This document shows positions 9,072 through 16,485 of a stretch of 40,700 bases of DNA, piece after piece. Position 1 is the first letter of the stretch. Each line of letters starts with the position of its first letter. Below the pieces are notes generated by a model, which did no database searches, was not told the origin of the DNA, and worked only from the letters and a program-made list of their open reading frames with translations. The position numbers were made by a program, and so were the translations under genes. Source of the DNA: Calidithermus chliarophilus DSM 9957 (lineage in GTDB: Bacteria; Deinococcota; Deinococci; Deinococcales; Thermaceae); the NCBI RefSeq assembly GCF_000430045.1, contig NZ_KE387023.1:1611391-1652090 (forward strand), in the 5' to 3' direction.

Positions 9072-9286
9072 CCGTCAGGGCTTCCGGGACCCGCTTGGGG
9101 TTTTGGAGGCGAGGCAATTAGGAAGTACAAAGCTGGAATGAAGTCCCACTTTGGGCCAGCAGAGACTCCTAGCTAGCGTTGAGCCCCCGGTTTCGGGGTT
9201 TCCGCCCCGGGCGCGACCAGGCGCACCCAAGTCGCAGTAACCCCCAGCGGAAGAACTCGCTCAACGTGGGTGCAACCGAGGAGAGT
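9072..9286 (+). other. Long leader-like spacer between rpsM and rpsK
   Basis: Alpha operons usually have rpsM and rpsK adjacent, so 215 nt is unusual. Within it, GCTGG/CCAGC encloses AAGT/ACTT near 9132-9160, and CCCCG/CGGGG forms a stem near 9183-9198. A weak promoter-like pair, TTGGAG (9103-9108) and TACAAA (9126-9131), has 17-bp spacing. A 12-codon reading frame starts at 9138 but has no support. The end of the spacer gives GAGGAGAG for rpsK. It could host autogenous control, as S4 does upstream of rpsM in E. coli, but I see no recognisable S4 target. Confidence 0.4.
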
Positions 9287-9682
9287 ATGGCCGCACCGAA
9301 GAAGGCAACCAAGAAGAAAGTCAAGCGTCACGTGACCAGTGGGCGGGCGTTCATCCACGCCTCCTACAACAACACCATCGTCACCATCACCGACGCCGAC
9401 GGCAACCCCGTGACCTGGTCGTCGGGCGGGGTGATCGGCTACAAGGGCAGCCGCAAGGGCACCCCCTACGCCGCCCAGCTCGCCGCCATGGACGCCGCCA
9501 AGAAGGCCCAGGGCTTCGGCATGACCAGCGTGGACGTGGTGGTGCGCGGCACCGGCGCGGGCCGCGAGCAGGCCATCCGCGCCCTGCAGGCTTCGGGGAT
9601 CCAGGTGCGCTCCATCGTCGACGACACCCCCGCCCCCCACAACGGCTGCCGCCCGCGCAAGAAGTTCCGCAAGATTGCTTAA
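9287..9682 (+). CDS. rpsK: 30S ribosomal protein S11
   Basis: The start at 9287 ([21 protein letters not shown]) is fixed by GAGGAGAG and by Thermus S11; an upstream in-frame ATG at 9179 adds unconserved residues. The 131-residue product has [18 protein letters not shown] and [18 protein letters not shown], invariant S11 blocks. S11 sits on the 30S platform near the Shine-Dalgarno/anti-Shine-Dalgarno helix. Fourteen bases separate it from rpsD. Confidence 0.97.
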   Translation: MAAPKKATKKKVKRHVTSGRAFIHASYNNTIVTITDADGNPVTWSSGGVIGYKGSRKGTPYAAQLAAMDAAKKAQGFGMTSVDVVVRGTGAGREQAIRALQASGIQVRSIVDDTPAPHNGCRPRKKFRKIA

Positions 9683-9696
9683 GGAGTGATTGAACG

Positions 9697-10314
9697 ATGG
9701 GTCGTTACGCTGGTCCTGTTGTCAAAGTCGCCCGCCGGCTGGGCATCAACATAGCCGAAACCGAGAAGGTACAGAAGTACCTCGACCGCCGCCCCTACTC
9801 GCCCGGCCAGCACGGGCAGAAGAAGACCCGCCGCCCCTCCGACTACGCGGTGCGCCTGCGTGAGAAGCAGAAGCTGCGCTTCATCTACGAGGTCGGCGAG
9901 CGCCAGTTCCGCAACCTCTTCGAGGAGGCCAGCCGCAAGAAGGGCGTCACCGGCACCATCTTCCTCCAGCTCCTCGAGTCCCGCCTCGACAACGTCGTCT
10001 TCCGCATGGGCATCGCCTCCACCCGCCGCCAGGCCCGCCAGTTCGTGCGCCACGGCCACATCCTGGTCAACGGCAAGAAGGTGGACCTGCCCGGCTACCG
10101 CGTGCAGCAGGGCGACGAGATCGCCGTGAGCGAGAAGGGCAAGAAGCTGGCCTTCATCCAGGCCAACGTCGAGCGCTTCAAGGGCCGCAAGTCCTTCCCC
10201 TGGGTCGAGTTCAACCCCGAGACCATGAAGGGCCGCTTCCTGCGCGTCCCCGAGCGCGAGGCCCTCTCCATCCCGGTCAACGAGCAGCTCGTGATCGAGT
10301 TCTACTCGAGGTAA
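9697..10314 (+). CDS. rpsD: 30S ribosomal protein S4, cysteine-free form
   Basis: S4 nucleates 16S 5'-domain assembly and forms part of the mRNA entry tunnel. The 205-residue product has [34 protein letters not shown] and [13 protein letters not shown] (S4 domain) and ends [12 protein letters not shown]. The N-terminus, [16 protein letters not shown], lacks every cysteine; T. thermophilus S4 has a four-cysteine zinc site there. So this is the zinc-independent class. It lies at the normal place between rpsK and rpoA. Confidence 0.97.
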   Translation: MGRYAGPVVKVARRLGINIAETEKVQKYLDRRPYSPGQHGQKKTRRPSDYAVRLREKQKLRFIYEVGERQFRNLFEEASRKKGVTGTIFLQLLESRLDNVVFRMGIASTRRQARQFVRHGHILVNGKKVDLPGYRVQQGDEIAVSEKGKKLAFIQANVERFKGRKSFPWVEFNPETMKGRFLRVPEREALSIPVNEQLVIEFYSR

Positions 10315-10316
10315 AG

Positions 10317-10374
10317 CGTCGGGTGTCTGGGGTCGGAGCCTCGGACTGAGGATGCCCCAGACCCCAGACGCCTC
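10317..10374 (+). repeat. Heptad-like spacer with 10-bp stem before rpoA
   Basis: GTCTGGGGTC (10325-10334) and GACCCCAGAC (10360-10369) are a perfect 10-bp stem, extendable by a wobble pair, and enclose a CCTC/GAGG hairpin. The stretch parses into 7-mers such as GCGTCGG, GTGTCTG, GGGTCGG, CAGACCC and CAGACGC. There is no T-run. It may limit or stabilise transcripts between rpsD and rpoA. Confidence 0.5.
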
Positions 10375-10388
10375 CGTAGGAGGAAACT

Positions 10389-11366
10389 TTGGAAACCACC
10401 AAGACCAAAGCTCCGGTGTTCAACGCCCGAATTGACGGGAACTACGGCGAGTTCGTGCTCGAGCCCCTGGAGCGGGGCTTTGGCGTGACCCTCGGGAACC
10501 CGCTGCGGCGCATTCTGCTGTCCTCGATCCCCGGCACCGCCGTCACCAGCGTCTACATCGAGGACGTGCTGCACGAATTCTCCACCATCAACGGCGTCAA
10601 GGAGGACGTCGTCCAGCTCATCCTCAACCTCAAGGAGCTGGTGGTGAAGTTCCACACCCCCGGCACCAAGACCCTCACCCTGCGCGCCCAGGGGCCGCGC
10701 GAGGTGTACGCCCGCGACCTCGAGGTGCCCTCCGACGCCGAGATCGTCAACCCCGACCTCTACATCGCGACGCTGGGCGCGGGGGCCAAGCTGGTGCTCG
10801 AGGTGCGCGTGGACGAGGGCGTGGGCTACGTGCCCGCCGAGCGCCACGGCATCAAGGACCGCATCTCCTCGATCCCCGTGGACGCGCACTACTCGCCCGT
10901 GCGGCGCGTGGCCTACCAGGTTGAGGACACCCGCCTGGGCCAGCGCACCGACCTGGACAAGCTCACCCTGCGGGTGTGGACCGACGGTTCGGTCTCCCCC
11001 ATGGAAGTCCTCCAGCAGGCGGTGGGGATCCTGCGCGAGCAGCTCGGCTTCTTCGACCAGTCCCCGGTGATCCGCGCGCAGGAGAAGCCCGTGACCCCCT
11101 CGCTCAGCAGCTCGAGCTTCGCCCCCCCCGCCCGCGAGGTGGGCGTTCCCAGCAAGCCGGCGGTGGCCTCCACCGGCCTGACCCTCGACGAGCTGGGCCT
11201 CACCACCCGCGTGCTGCACAACCTCAAGGAAGAAGGCATCGAGTCGGTGGAGAGCCTGCTGGCCCTCTCCGAGCGCGAACTCAAGAAAGTGCCCGGCATC
11301 GGCGACCGCAGCCTCGACGAGATCAAGGCGGTGCTGATGCAACACGGGCTCGACCTCAAAGAGTAG
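10389..11366 (+). CDS. rpoA: RNA polymerase alpha subunit
   Basis: The alpha dimer nucleates RNA polymerase assembly and its C-terminal domain contacts promoter DNA and activators. The start is TTG 10389, five bases after AGGAGGA. The product (325 residues) has the N-terminal core [25 protein letters not shown] split by usual loops, and the C-terminal helix-hairpin-helix domain from about residue 255 ([31 protein letters not shown]). A serine/alanine-rich linker lies near residues 233-260. It is about ten residues longer than Thermus alpha as I recall it. Confidence 0.98.
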   Translation: METTKTKAPVFNARIDGNYGEFVLEPLERGFGVTLGNPLRRILLSSIPGTAVTSVYIEDVLHEFSTINGVKEDVVQLILNLKELVVKFHTPGTKTLTLRAQGPREVYARDLEVPSDAEIVNPDLYIATLGAGAKLVLEVRVDEGVGYVPAERHGIKDRISSIPVDAHYSPVRRVAYQVEDTRLGQRTDLDKLTLRVWTDGSVSPMEVLQQAVGILREQLGFFDQSPVIRAQEKPVTPSLSSSSFAPPAREVGVPSKPAVASTGLTLDELGLTTRVLHNLKEEGIESVESLLALSERELKKVPGIGDRSLDEIKAVLMQHGLDLKE

Positions 11367-11376
11367 GAGTCAGAAC

Positions 11377-11856
11377 ATGCGTCACCTGAAGTCCGGACGG
11401 AAGCTCAACCGCAGCTCCTCGCACCGCGTGGCCCTGGCGCGCAACCAGGCCAAGGCGCTGCTCGAGCACGGCCGCATCACCACCACCATCCCCAAGGCCA
11501 AGGAACTCGTCGGTTTCGTCGACGGCCTGATCAACACCGCCAAGAAGGCGCCCACCGTCAGCGTCCCCGAGGGCGTGCGCTTCACCAAGCCCCTCGACAA
11601 GGACGGCAAGCCCCGCGCCCTGAAGGAAGGCGAGCGCATGGCCACCCCCGAGGAACTCAAGGCCGTCTCGCAGCGCAACCACCTGCGCCGCCTGCTGCTG
11701 CGCGACCTGCACGACCCCAAGCTCGTGCGCAAGCTCTTCGACGAGATCGCCCCCAAGTACGCCTCCCGCCCGGGCGGCTACACCCGCGTGCTCAAGCTGG
11801 CCGAGCGCCGCCGCGGCGACGGCACCCAGCTCGCGCTCGTGGAGCTGGTGGACTGA
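11377..11856 (+). CDS. rplQ: 50S ribosomal protein L17 with internal insertion
   Basis: The ends match Thermus L17 closely: [17 protein letters not shown] at the start and [17 protein letters not shown] near the end. L17 lies by the exit tunnel. The protein has 159 residues against about 118 in T. thermophilus; the extra piece lies at roughly residues 57-100 (charged, containing [20 protein letters not shown]). The reading frame is intact, so it is an insertion, not a fusion error. It is the last gene of the supercluster and precedes an intrinsic terminator. Confidence 0.96.
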   Translation: MRHLKSGRKLNRSSSHRVALARNQAKALLEHGRITTTIPKAKELVGFVDGLINTAKKAPTVSVPEGVRFTKPLDKDGKPRALKEGERMATPEELKAVSQRNHLRRLLLRDLHDPKLVRKLFDEIAPKYASRPGGYTRVLKLAERRRGDGTQLALVELVD

Positions 11857-11884
11857 TCCGCCCAGCGCCCGACGTTCAACATCC

Positions 11885-11918
11885 AACGCCGAAGGCCGAA
11901 AACCTTTGGCGTTTTTTT
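11885..11918 (+). terminator. Intrinsic terminator of the ribosomal supercluster
   Basis: AACGCCGAAGG (11885-11895) pairs with CCTTTGGCGTT (11903-11913) in an 11-bp stem with one G-T pair, followed directly by five more T residues. This is a canonical Rho-independent terminator 28 bases after rplQ. The surrounding bases also parse into 7-mers (GCCCGAC, GTTCAAC, ATCCAAC), like the heptad arrays downstream. Confidence 0.85.
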
Positions 11919-11936
11919 CGCTCCGAAGGTGAAAGC

Positions 11937-12875
11937 GTGTTGCTGTTACGTCCCGGAACCCTGAATTTTCCCCTTTCCCCCGCCGAGGTCTGGGGCCGGG
12001 AGGGGGAGCTGGTGCTCGAGGTCGGCCACGGCGACGGCCGCTTCACCGCCGAGATCGCCCGCCGCCACCCGGGGTGGAACATCCTGGGCGTGGAGGTCTC
12101 GGCGGCCAGCGTGGCGCGCGCCCTCAAGCGCATGCGGCGGGAGGGCGTGACCAGCGTGCGGCTCTACCACGGCGAGGCAGCCTTTGCCCTGCGCAACCTC
12201 GTCGCCCCGCGCAGCCTGAGCCGGGTCTACGTCAACTTCCCCGACCCCTGGCCCAAGGCCAAGCACGAGGAGAACCGCCTGCTGCAACGCTCCTTCTTCC
12301 GCCGCCTCTCCACCCGGCTCGCGGGAGGCGGCGCCCTGCTCCTCACCACCGACCACGAGGAGTACTGGCGGTTCGCCCAGGCCGAGGCCCGCGCCAGCGG
12401 CCTCTTCGCCGTCGAAACCCCGCCCCCGCCCGAACACCACCTGCAGACCAAGTACGCCCTGAAGTGGAAGGAACAGGGCCGCGACTTCTACCACGCGGTC
12501 TTCACCAAGACCGGCGAAGACCCCCAGCCCTGGCCCGTGCTCGAGAGGTTTGAGATGGCCCACGCCCTGATGAGCGGCACCCTGCCCGAACTCACGTCCT
12601 TCGACAAGCAGATCATCCGCTTCGACGGCGGCACCGCCGTGCTGCTCGAGGCCACCCGCGACCTCGGCGGCGGCTACTTCTTCCTCACCCACGTCGAGGA
12701 GGAAGACCTCACCCAGGACGTCCTGCTCGAGGCCCGCCCCAGCGCCCGCGGCCTCTACGTCGGCATCAGCCGCTTCGGCGCCCCCCTGGTCACGAAGGGG
12801 GTCCAGCAGGCGGTGGCCTGGCTGGTCGGCTGGCTCGAGGGGCAGGGGTTGGAGACGGTGCAGCGCTCGTATTGA
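11937..12875 (+). CDS. trmB: tRNA (guanine-N7-)-methyltransferase with C-terminal extension
   Basis: TrmB uses S-adenosylmethionine to make m7G46 in tRNA variable loops. The 312-residue product has the SAM motif EVGHGDGRF at 28-36 and the family signature [14 protein letters not shown] at 101-114, which holds the catalytic Asp (D103). [19 protein letters not shown] corresponds to the conserved motif after the fold. It is about 70-100 residues longer than E. coli TrmB; a C-terminal extension is known in some thermophile homologues. The start is GTG 11937 (GAAGGTG upstream) or the TTG right after it. Confidence 0.92.
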   Translation: MLLLRPGTLNFPLSPAEVWGREGELVLEVGHGDGRFTAEIARRHPGWNILGVEVSAASVARALKRMRREGVTSVRLYHGEAAFALRNLVAPRSLSRVYVNFPDPWPKAKHEENRLLQRSFFRRLSTRLAGGGALLLTTDHEEYWRFAQAEARASGLFAVETPPPPEHHLQTKYALKWKEQGRDFYHAVFTKTGEDPQPWPVLERFEMAHALMSGTLPELTSFDKQIIRFDGGTAVLLEATRDLGGGYFFLTHVEEEDLTQDVLLEARPSARGLYVGISRFGAPLVTKGVQQAVAWLVGWLEGQGLETVQRSY

Positions 12876-12884
12876 GGCTGAGCG

Positions 12885-13109
12885 GTCAGCTATCAGCGGA
12901 AGGCCCGTGGCTCCTGGCCTGTGGTGGACCCCACCCCGTCCCTCCCCGCACGCGGGGAGGGTTTATCCCCCCTAACCCCCCTTGCTAAGGGGGGTAAAGA
13001 AGGGGCGTTTTGCGTTTTGCGTCTTGCGTTTGGCGTATTGCGTATTGCGTACGGCGTAGGACGTACGACCCGCGCCCGGCGCCCGGCTATCGACCATCGA
13101 CCACCCACA
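12885..13109 (+). repeat. Heptad island A (trmB-aminotransferase)
   Basis: A clean array of fifteen 7-mers runs from 13,005 to 13,109 in one register: GCGTTTT, GCGTCTT, GCGTATT, GCGTACG, ACGTACG, CCCGGCG, ATCGACC and others. Upstream of it lie GCTATCA, GCTCCTG, GCCTGTG words, a CCCTCCCC/GGGGAGGG palindrome (about 12,940-12,961) and a CCCCCCTT-like/AAGGGGGG hairpin (about 12,976-12,995). Module order is the reverse of islands F, K and L, so this copy is inverted. No gene is visible. Confidence 0.85.
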
Positions 13110-13126
13110 TGCAATAAGCTATCCCC

Positions 13127-14293
13127 ATGCCGCACCCGTTCGACGAGCTGAACCTCGAGGAAGTAAAAGGCTCCCACTCGGTGAAGTGGAGCCTTTTTCC
13201 TGAAGACGTGCTGCCCCTTTGGGTGGCCGACATGGATTATCCCGTTGCCGAGCCCATCTTAGAGGCCATCCGGGAGAGGCTTTCCCGGCGCATCGGTTAT
13301 CCGCAGGGTGCGGGCGACCCCGAGTTGCTCGAGGCGATCATCGAGAAGCAGGAGCGGTTGGGGCTGAAGGGCTTGCAGCCTGAGAACCTGTGGCTCACCA
13401 GCAGCGTGGTGCCGGGCATCTGCGCCAGCATCCTGGCGCTGAGCAGCCCGGGCGACGAGGTGATCACGCAGGTGCCGGTCTATCACCCCTTCCTGATCGC
13501 GCTGAAGGAGTTCAACCGGGTCACCCGGGTCAACCCCATGCAGCCGGGGGAGACCCGCTGGGAGATCGACTTCGAGCAGCTCGAGTCCCTCGTGACCCCG
13601 GGCACCCGGATGCTGATGCTGTGCAACCCGCAGAACCCCACCGGGCGCGTGTTCACCCGGGCTGAGCTGGAGAAGCTGGCCGAGTTCGCCCTCCGGCACC
13701 GCCTGTGGGTCATGGTCGATGAGCTGTGGTCCGACCTGATCTACGAGGGGCAGCACGTCCCCTTCGCCTCGCTCTCGGAGGAGGTCGCCCAGCGCACCGT
13801 CACGCTCACCGGCCCCTGCAAGGCCTTCAACACCGCCGGGCTGGGGGGCGGGGTCGCCATCAGCCACAACAAGGAGATCCTGGCCCGCATGCAGAAGGTC
13901 AGCCTGGGCATCGGCGGCCACCCCAACGTGCTCTCCATGGCCGCCTGGCTCGGTGCCCTGCGGCACGGCCAGCCCTGGCTCGAGCAGACCCTGGCCTACC
14001 TCAAGGCCAACCGCGACTTCCTGACCCGCTTCCTCGCCGAGCGCCTCCCCGAGGTGCGCTACACCCCGCCCGAGGCTACCTACCTCGCCTGGCTCGACTT
14101 CCGGGCGCTGGGCCTCGAGGACCCCCACGCCTTCGCGCTCGAGCAGGCCAGGGTGGGCCTCAACGACGGCGCGATCTTCGGGGAGGGCTTCAAGGGCTAC
14201 CTGCGGCTCAACTTCGCCACCAGCCGCCCGCTGTTGCAGGAGGCGCTCGAGCGCCTGGCGTCGGCGCTGAAGATGTCGATGGTCGATAGCTGA
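13127..14293 (+). CDS. PLP-dependent aminotransferase, MalY/PatB type (probable cystathionine beta-lyase)
   Basis: Fold-type I pyridoxal-phosphate enzyme of 388 residues. The N-terminal KWSLFPEDVLPLWVADMDYP is characteristic of the MalY/PatB group, which cleaves C-S bonds of cystathionine-like substrates. Other residues: Y119, NPQNPTGRV at 167-175, D198 and the Schiff-base lysine K232 in GPCKAFNTAGL. The ribosome site is weak. The last codons (MSMVDS) are written in heptad-array words and the stop TGA belongs to a GCTGATA unit, so the 3' end runs into the repeat. The substrate is inferred from family only. Confidence 0.88.
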   Translation: MPHPFDELNLEEVKGSHSVKWSLFPEDVLPLWVADMDYPVAEPILEAIRERLSRRIGYPQGAGDPELLEAIIEKQERLGLKGLQPENLWLTSSVVPGICASILALSSPGDEVITQVPVYHPFLIALKEFNRVTRVNPMQPGETRWEIDFEQLESLVTPGTRMLMLCNPQNPTGRVFTRAELEKLAEFALRHRLWVMVDELWSDLIYEGQHVPFASLSEEVAQRTVTLTGPCKAFNTAGLGGGVAISHNKEILARMQKVSLGIGGHPNVLSMAAWLGALRHGQPWLEQTLAYLKANRDFLTRFLAERLPEVRYTPPEATYLAWLDFRALGLEDPHAFALEQARVGLNDGAIFGEGFKGYLRLNFATSRPLLQEALERLASALKMSMVDS

Positions 14294-14372
14294 TAGCTCA
14301 TAGCCGGACGCCGGGCGCGGGTCGTACGCCGTACGCCAAACGCCAAACGCCAAACGCCAAACGCAATACGCT
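14275..14372 (+). repeat. Heptad island B, left arm
   Basis: Fourteen consecutive 7-mers in one register: GTCGATG, GTCGATA, GCTGATA, GCTCATA, GCCGGAC, GCCGGGC, GCGGGTC, two GTACGCC, three AAACGCC, AAACGCA, ATACGCT. The first units overlap the end of the aminotransferase gene. Orientation is the same as islands F, K and L. Confidence 0.88.
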
Positions 14373-14402
14373 GGTTGTAGTGGTGGGCATGGGGAAGCGG
14401 TA

Positions 14403-14529
14403 ATACCAGATTCGGTTGGTCCGTCACCGTTCGGTGACGGACCAACCCGACCGAAGGGAGTGCTCTAGGATTCAAAAAGATAGCCTCCGGGCTCTTCGGA
14501 TCGGATGATTATCTTTTTGAATCCGGTAT
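14403..14529. mobile_element. MITE-like element with terminal and internal inverted repeats
   Basis: ATACCAGATTC (14403-14413) and GAATCCGGTAT (14519-14529) are 11-bp imperfect terminal inverted repeats with one mismatch. Inside are a 34-bp near-perfect palindrome (14414-14447, arms GGTTGGTCCGTCACCG) and a perfect 14-bp inverted repeat GGATTCAAAAAGAT / ATCTTTTTGAATCC (14468-14481, 14511-14524). It encodes nothing and is less GC-rich than its surroundings. It sits between two oppositely oriented heptad arrays. It may be a non-autonomous transposon or solo insertion-sequence ends; no obvious target duplication was seen. Confidence 0.6.
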
Positions 14530-14531
14530 AA

Positions 14532-14655
14532 GCTCTCAGCCCTCAGCTATCAGCTTTCCCAACCCCTTCCCCTCCCTCCGGTCGGAGGGAGGGGTGTTCA
14601 GCGTCTTGCGTTTGGCTATCGACTATCGACGTTTGGCCATCAGCTATCAGCGTCC
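14532..14655 (-). repeat. Heptad island B, right arm
   Basis: Words GCTCTCA, GCCCTCA, GCTATCA, then a perfect 11-bp stem CCCCTCCCTCC / GGAGGGAGGGG with a four-base loop (14569-14594), then GCGTCTT, GCGTTTG, GCTATCG, ACTATCG, ACGTTTG, GCCATCA, GCTATCA, GCGTCCG. This is the reverse orientation of the left arm. Its end overlaps the last codons and stop of the GNAT gene. Confidence 0.82.
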
Positions 14656-15246
14656 GGCGCCCTCCAAGCCCTTGACCCAGAACACCATCGGCTTGGGGCT
14701 CTCCTGGGCCTCGTCCAGGTCCTGCCAGCTAAAGTGGGCGAGGAGGTCGGGGCGCTTGCGGTAACCCTGGCGCTCCCAGAAGGCGTCGAGCGGGCGGTAG
14801 TCGGGGGGGCGGAGGGGGTGGTTCTCGGGGCGCGCCACCGCGCAGAAGGTGGTGTTGGCGTAGCCCAGCGCCCTGGCCCGCGCCTCGCGCTGCTTGAAGA
14901 ACTCCACCCCTAAGCCCCGGCCCCGGTAGGGGCGCTCGAGCACGCTCTCCCCGAAGTAGTACCACTCGGCGGGCTCGAGCCCGGCCTCCCGGAAGGGCTC
15001 CTGGAACTCGGCCTCGGCCTGGGCCAAAGGGAGGGCGGTGGAAGCCCCCACCACCCGGTCCGCGTCCTGCACGACGACGAGGGTGCTCTCGGGGAGGTGG
15101 AGGAACTTCTTTAGGTAGCGCTGCTCGTACTCGAGGCTCCCCGCGTAGAGGTAGGGGAACTCGCGGAACACCTCGATGCGCAGCCGGGCCAGCTCGGGGA
15201 TGAATCCTATGGACTCGCTCCCGCTCAAAACCTGAACCTTTAGCAT
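14647..15246 (-). CDS. GNAT-family N-acetyltransferase
   Basis: The start ATG at 15246 (MLKVQVLSGSESIGF) follows AGGAG at five bases; a further upstream start would add 16 unsupported residues. The product (199 residues) has the acetyl-CoA binding pattern RPYRGRGLGVEFFKQREARA (motif A, R-G-R-G-x-G) and VVVQDADRVVGAS before it. Acceptor substrate cannot be told from sequence. It is divergent from the lipoprotein gene. Its last residues (GAGR) and stop are made of heptad-array sequence. Confidence 0.85.
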   Translation of the reverse strand: MLKVQVLSGSESIGFIPELARLRIEVFREFPYLYAGSLEYEQRYLKKFLHLPESTLVVVQDADRVVGASTALPLAQAEAEFQEPFREAGLEPAEWYYFGESVLERPYRGRGLGVEFFKQREARARALGYANTTFCAVARPENHPLRPPDYRPLDAFWERQGYRKRPDLLAHFSWQDLDEAQESPKPMVFWVKGLEGAGR

Positions 15247-15300
15247 CGGAACTCCTGGGCCTGCGGGCATGCTGGGATGGAATTGCTCCGGCAAGCGTGC

Positions 15301-15306
15301 TACTGT
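15301..15306 (+). promoter_or_regulatory. Leaderless -10 (TACTGT) before lipoprotein gene
   Basis: TACTGT fits the TANNNT -10 pattern and lies exactly six bases before ATG 15313, with no Shine-Dalgarno sequence. This arrangement is typical of leaderless transcripts in Deinococcus-Thermus. Confidence 0.5.
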
Positions 15307-15312
15307 CAGAGC

Positions 15313-15984
15313 ATGAGAATATTATCCCGCGACGTGCTTATCGGCTGTGGCCTGTTGCTGCTTTCCGCGTGCGCGCCCTCGTCGGTCACCCCGGCGCCGG
15401 GCGGGCCGGGGTACGGGCCCGCGATCCCGGCCTTCCTGCCGACCTCGGCCTCGGCGCGGGTGTCCAAGCCCGAGGGGACGGCCCTGGGCATCAAGCTCGA
15501 CTCGGTCGGGCTGGGCTTCGAGGTCACCGACGGCCCCTTCGGCTTCGAGCTCAAGGTGCCGCCGCGCTCGGGGGTGTTCGCCCGCGGCTCGTTCGTGCAG
15601 GGCAACCTGGCGGCCTCGCTGAGCCTGGGTTGGGATACCTACGGCGAATACGGCGGCTACCCCGACTACCGCTACCGGGTCTACAACCGCGGCGGCCTCG
15701 GCCTGGACGCGGGCTATTACTTCCCCATCCCCCTGGAGTCGGGGCAGGGCTACGTCGGGCCGCGCCTGTACACCTACTTCTTCTGCGAGAGCGTCGACAA
15801 CAGCCCCCTCGAGTGCGTCGGCCCCCGCTTCAACCCCGGCGCGACCATCGGCGTCAACCTCCGCTTCGGCGACCGCTTCAGCGTCTCGCCCGAGATCTCC
15901 GTCTTCCTGCTCCCGCCCGACGAGTACTTCGTGAACCCCAGGGGCACCACGCTGTTCAGCCTCTCGCTCTCCTACCGCTTCTGA
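15313..15984 (+). CDS. Lipoprotein with outer-membrane-barrel-like body
   Basis: The start at 15313 gives MRILSRDVLIGCGLLLLSAC, a signal peptide with lipobox LLSAC, so export and lipidation are likely. The 223-residue product alternates hydrophobic and polar residues in short strands (GLGFEVTDGPFGFELKV, GNLAASLSLGWD, TIGVNLRFGDRFSVSPEISVFL) and ends SLSYRF, with a terminal Phe as in outer-membrane beta-barrels. Two cysteines (near CESVDNSPLEC) could form a disulphide. I do not recognise a specific family. It is convergent with the SnoaL-like gene 29 bases away. Confidence 0.75.
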   Translation: MRILSRDVLIGCGLLLLSACAPSSVTPAPGGPGYGPAIPAFLPTSASARVSKPEGTALGIKLDSVGLGFEVTDGPFGFELKVPPRSGVFARGSFVQGNLAASLSLGWDTYGEYGGYPDYRYRVYNRGGLGLDAGYYFPIPLESGQGYVGPRLYTYFFCESVDNSPLECVGPRFNPGATIGVNLRFGDRFSVSPEISVFLLPPDEYFVNPRGTTLFSLSLSYRF

Positions 15985-16013
15985 CGGGGGTTGCCCTCAG
16001 GCTCCGGCGGCGC

Positions 16014-16421
16014 TCACGCGACCTGCCGGATCCAGTCCTGGAGGTTGTAGTGGTTGGAGACGCGGGCGATCTTGCCGCCCCGGATTTCGAAGAAGGCCCC
16101 CACCCGCAGGGTGTACCTCTGGCCGCGGGCCGGGGGGAGGCTCCCGTCGGTCTCGAGGTACTCCCCCTCGAGCATGAACTCCGCGGCGGCGCGGCGCCCG
16201 TCGGCGCTGACCATGACGGCGAGGTCGTAGACCCGCTCGAGGTAGCAGCGGTTCATGCGCTCGAGGAAGGCCCGGAAGGCCTCCTTGCCGCGCTCGACGG
16301 GCCCCTGGCTGATCTCGTGAACCACGTCGTTGCTCAAGAGCTGGAGGAAGCCCTCCACGTCGCGGGCGTTGAAGCGGTCGTAGTACACGCGCAAGAGCGT
16401 TTCTGCGGGGGTGGCGTTCAC
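16014..16421 (-). CDS. SnoaL-like / nuclear transport factor 2 family protein
   Basis: The 135-residue product begins VNATPAETLLRVYYDRFNARDVEGFLQLL (GTG start) and continues DVVHEISQGPVERGKEAFRAFLERM, then ends FFEIRGGKIARVSNHYNLQDWIRQV. This is the cone-shaped NTF2-like fold seen in SnoaL-type hydrolases or isomerases and in many proteins of unknown role. The ligand is unknown. The GTG start lies six bases after TAAACT, with no ribosome site. Confidence 0.85.
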   Translation of the reverse strand: MNATPAETLLRVYYDRFNARDVEGFLQLLSNDVVHEISQGPVERGKEAFRAFLERMNRCYLERVYDLAVMVSADGRRAAAEFMLEGEYLETDGSLPPARGQRYTLRVGAFFEIRGGKIARVSNHYNLQDWIRQVA

Positions 16422-16427
16422 GGGACT

Positions 16428-16433
16428 AGTTTA
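16428..16433 (-). promoter_or_regulatory. Leaderless -10 (TAAACT) before SnoaL-like gene
   Basis: On the minus strand TAAACT is followed by AGTCCC and then the GTG start, a six-base gap without Shine-Dalgarno, as in leaderless genes. No clear -35 is seen. Confidence 0.5.
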
Positions 16434-16485
16434 TCTGGGCCAAACGCCCCGGCTCCCGTATCCTGAGGGGCGAGGGAGGAAAATC

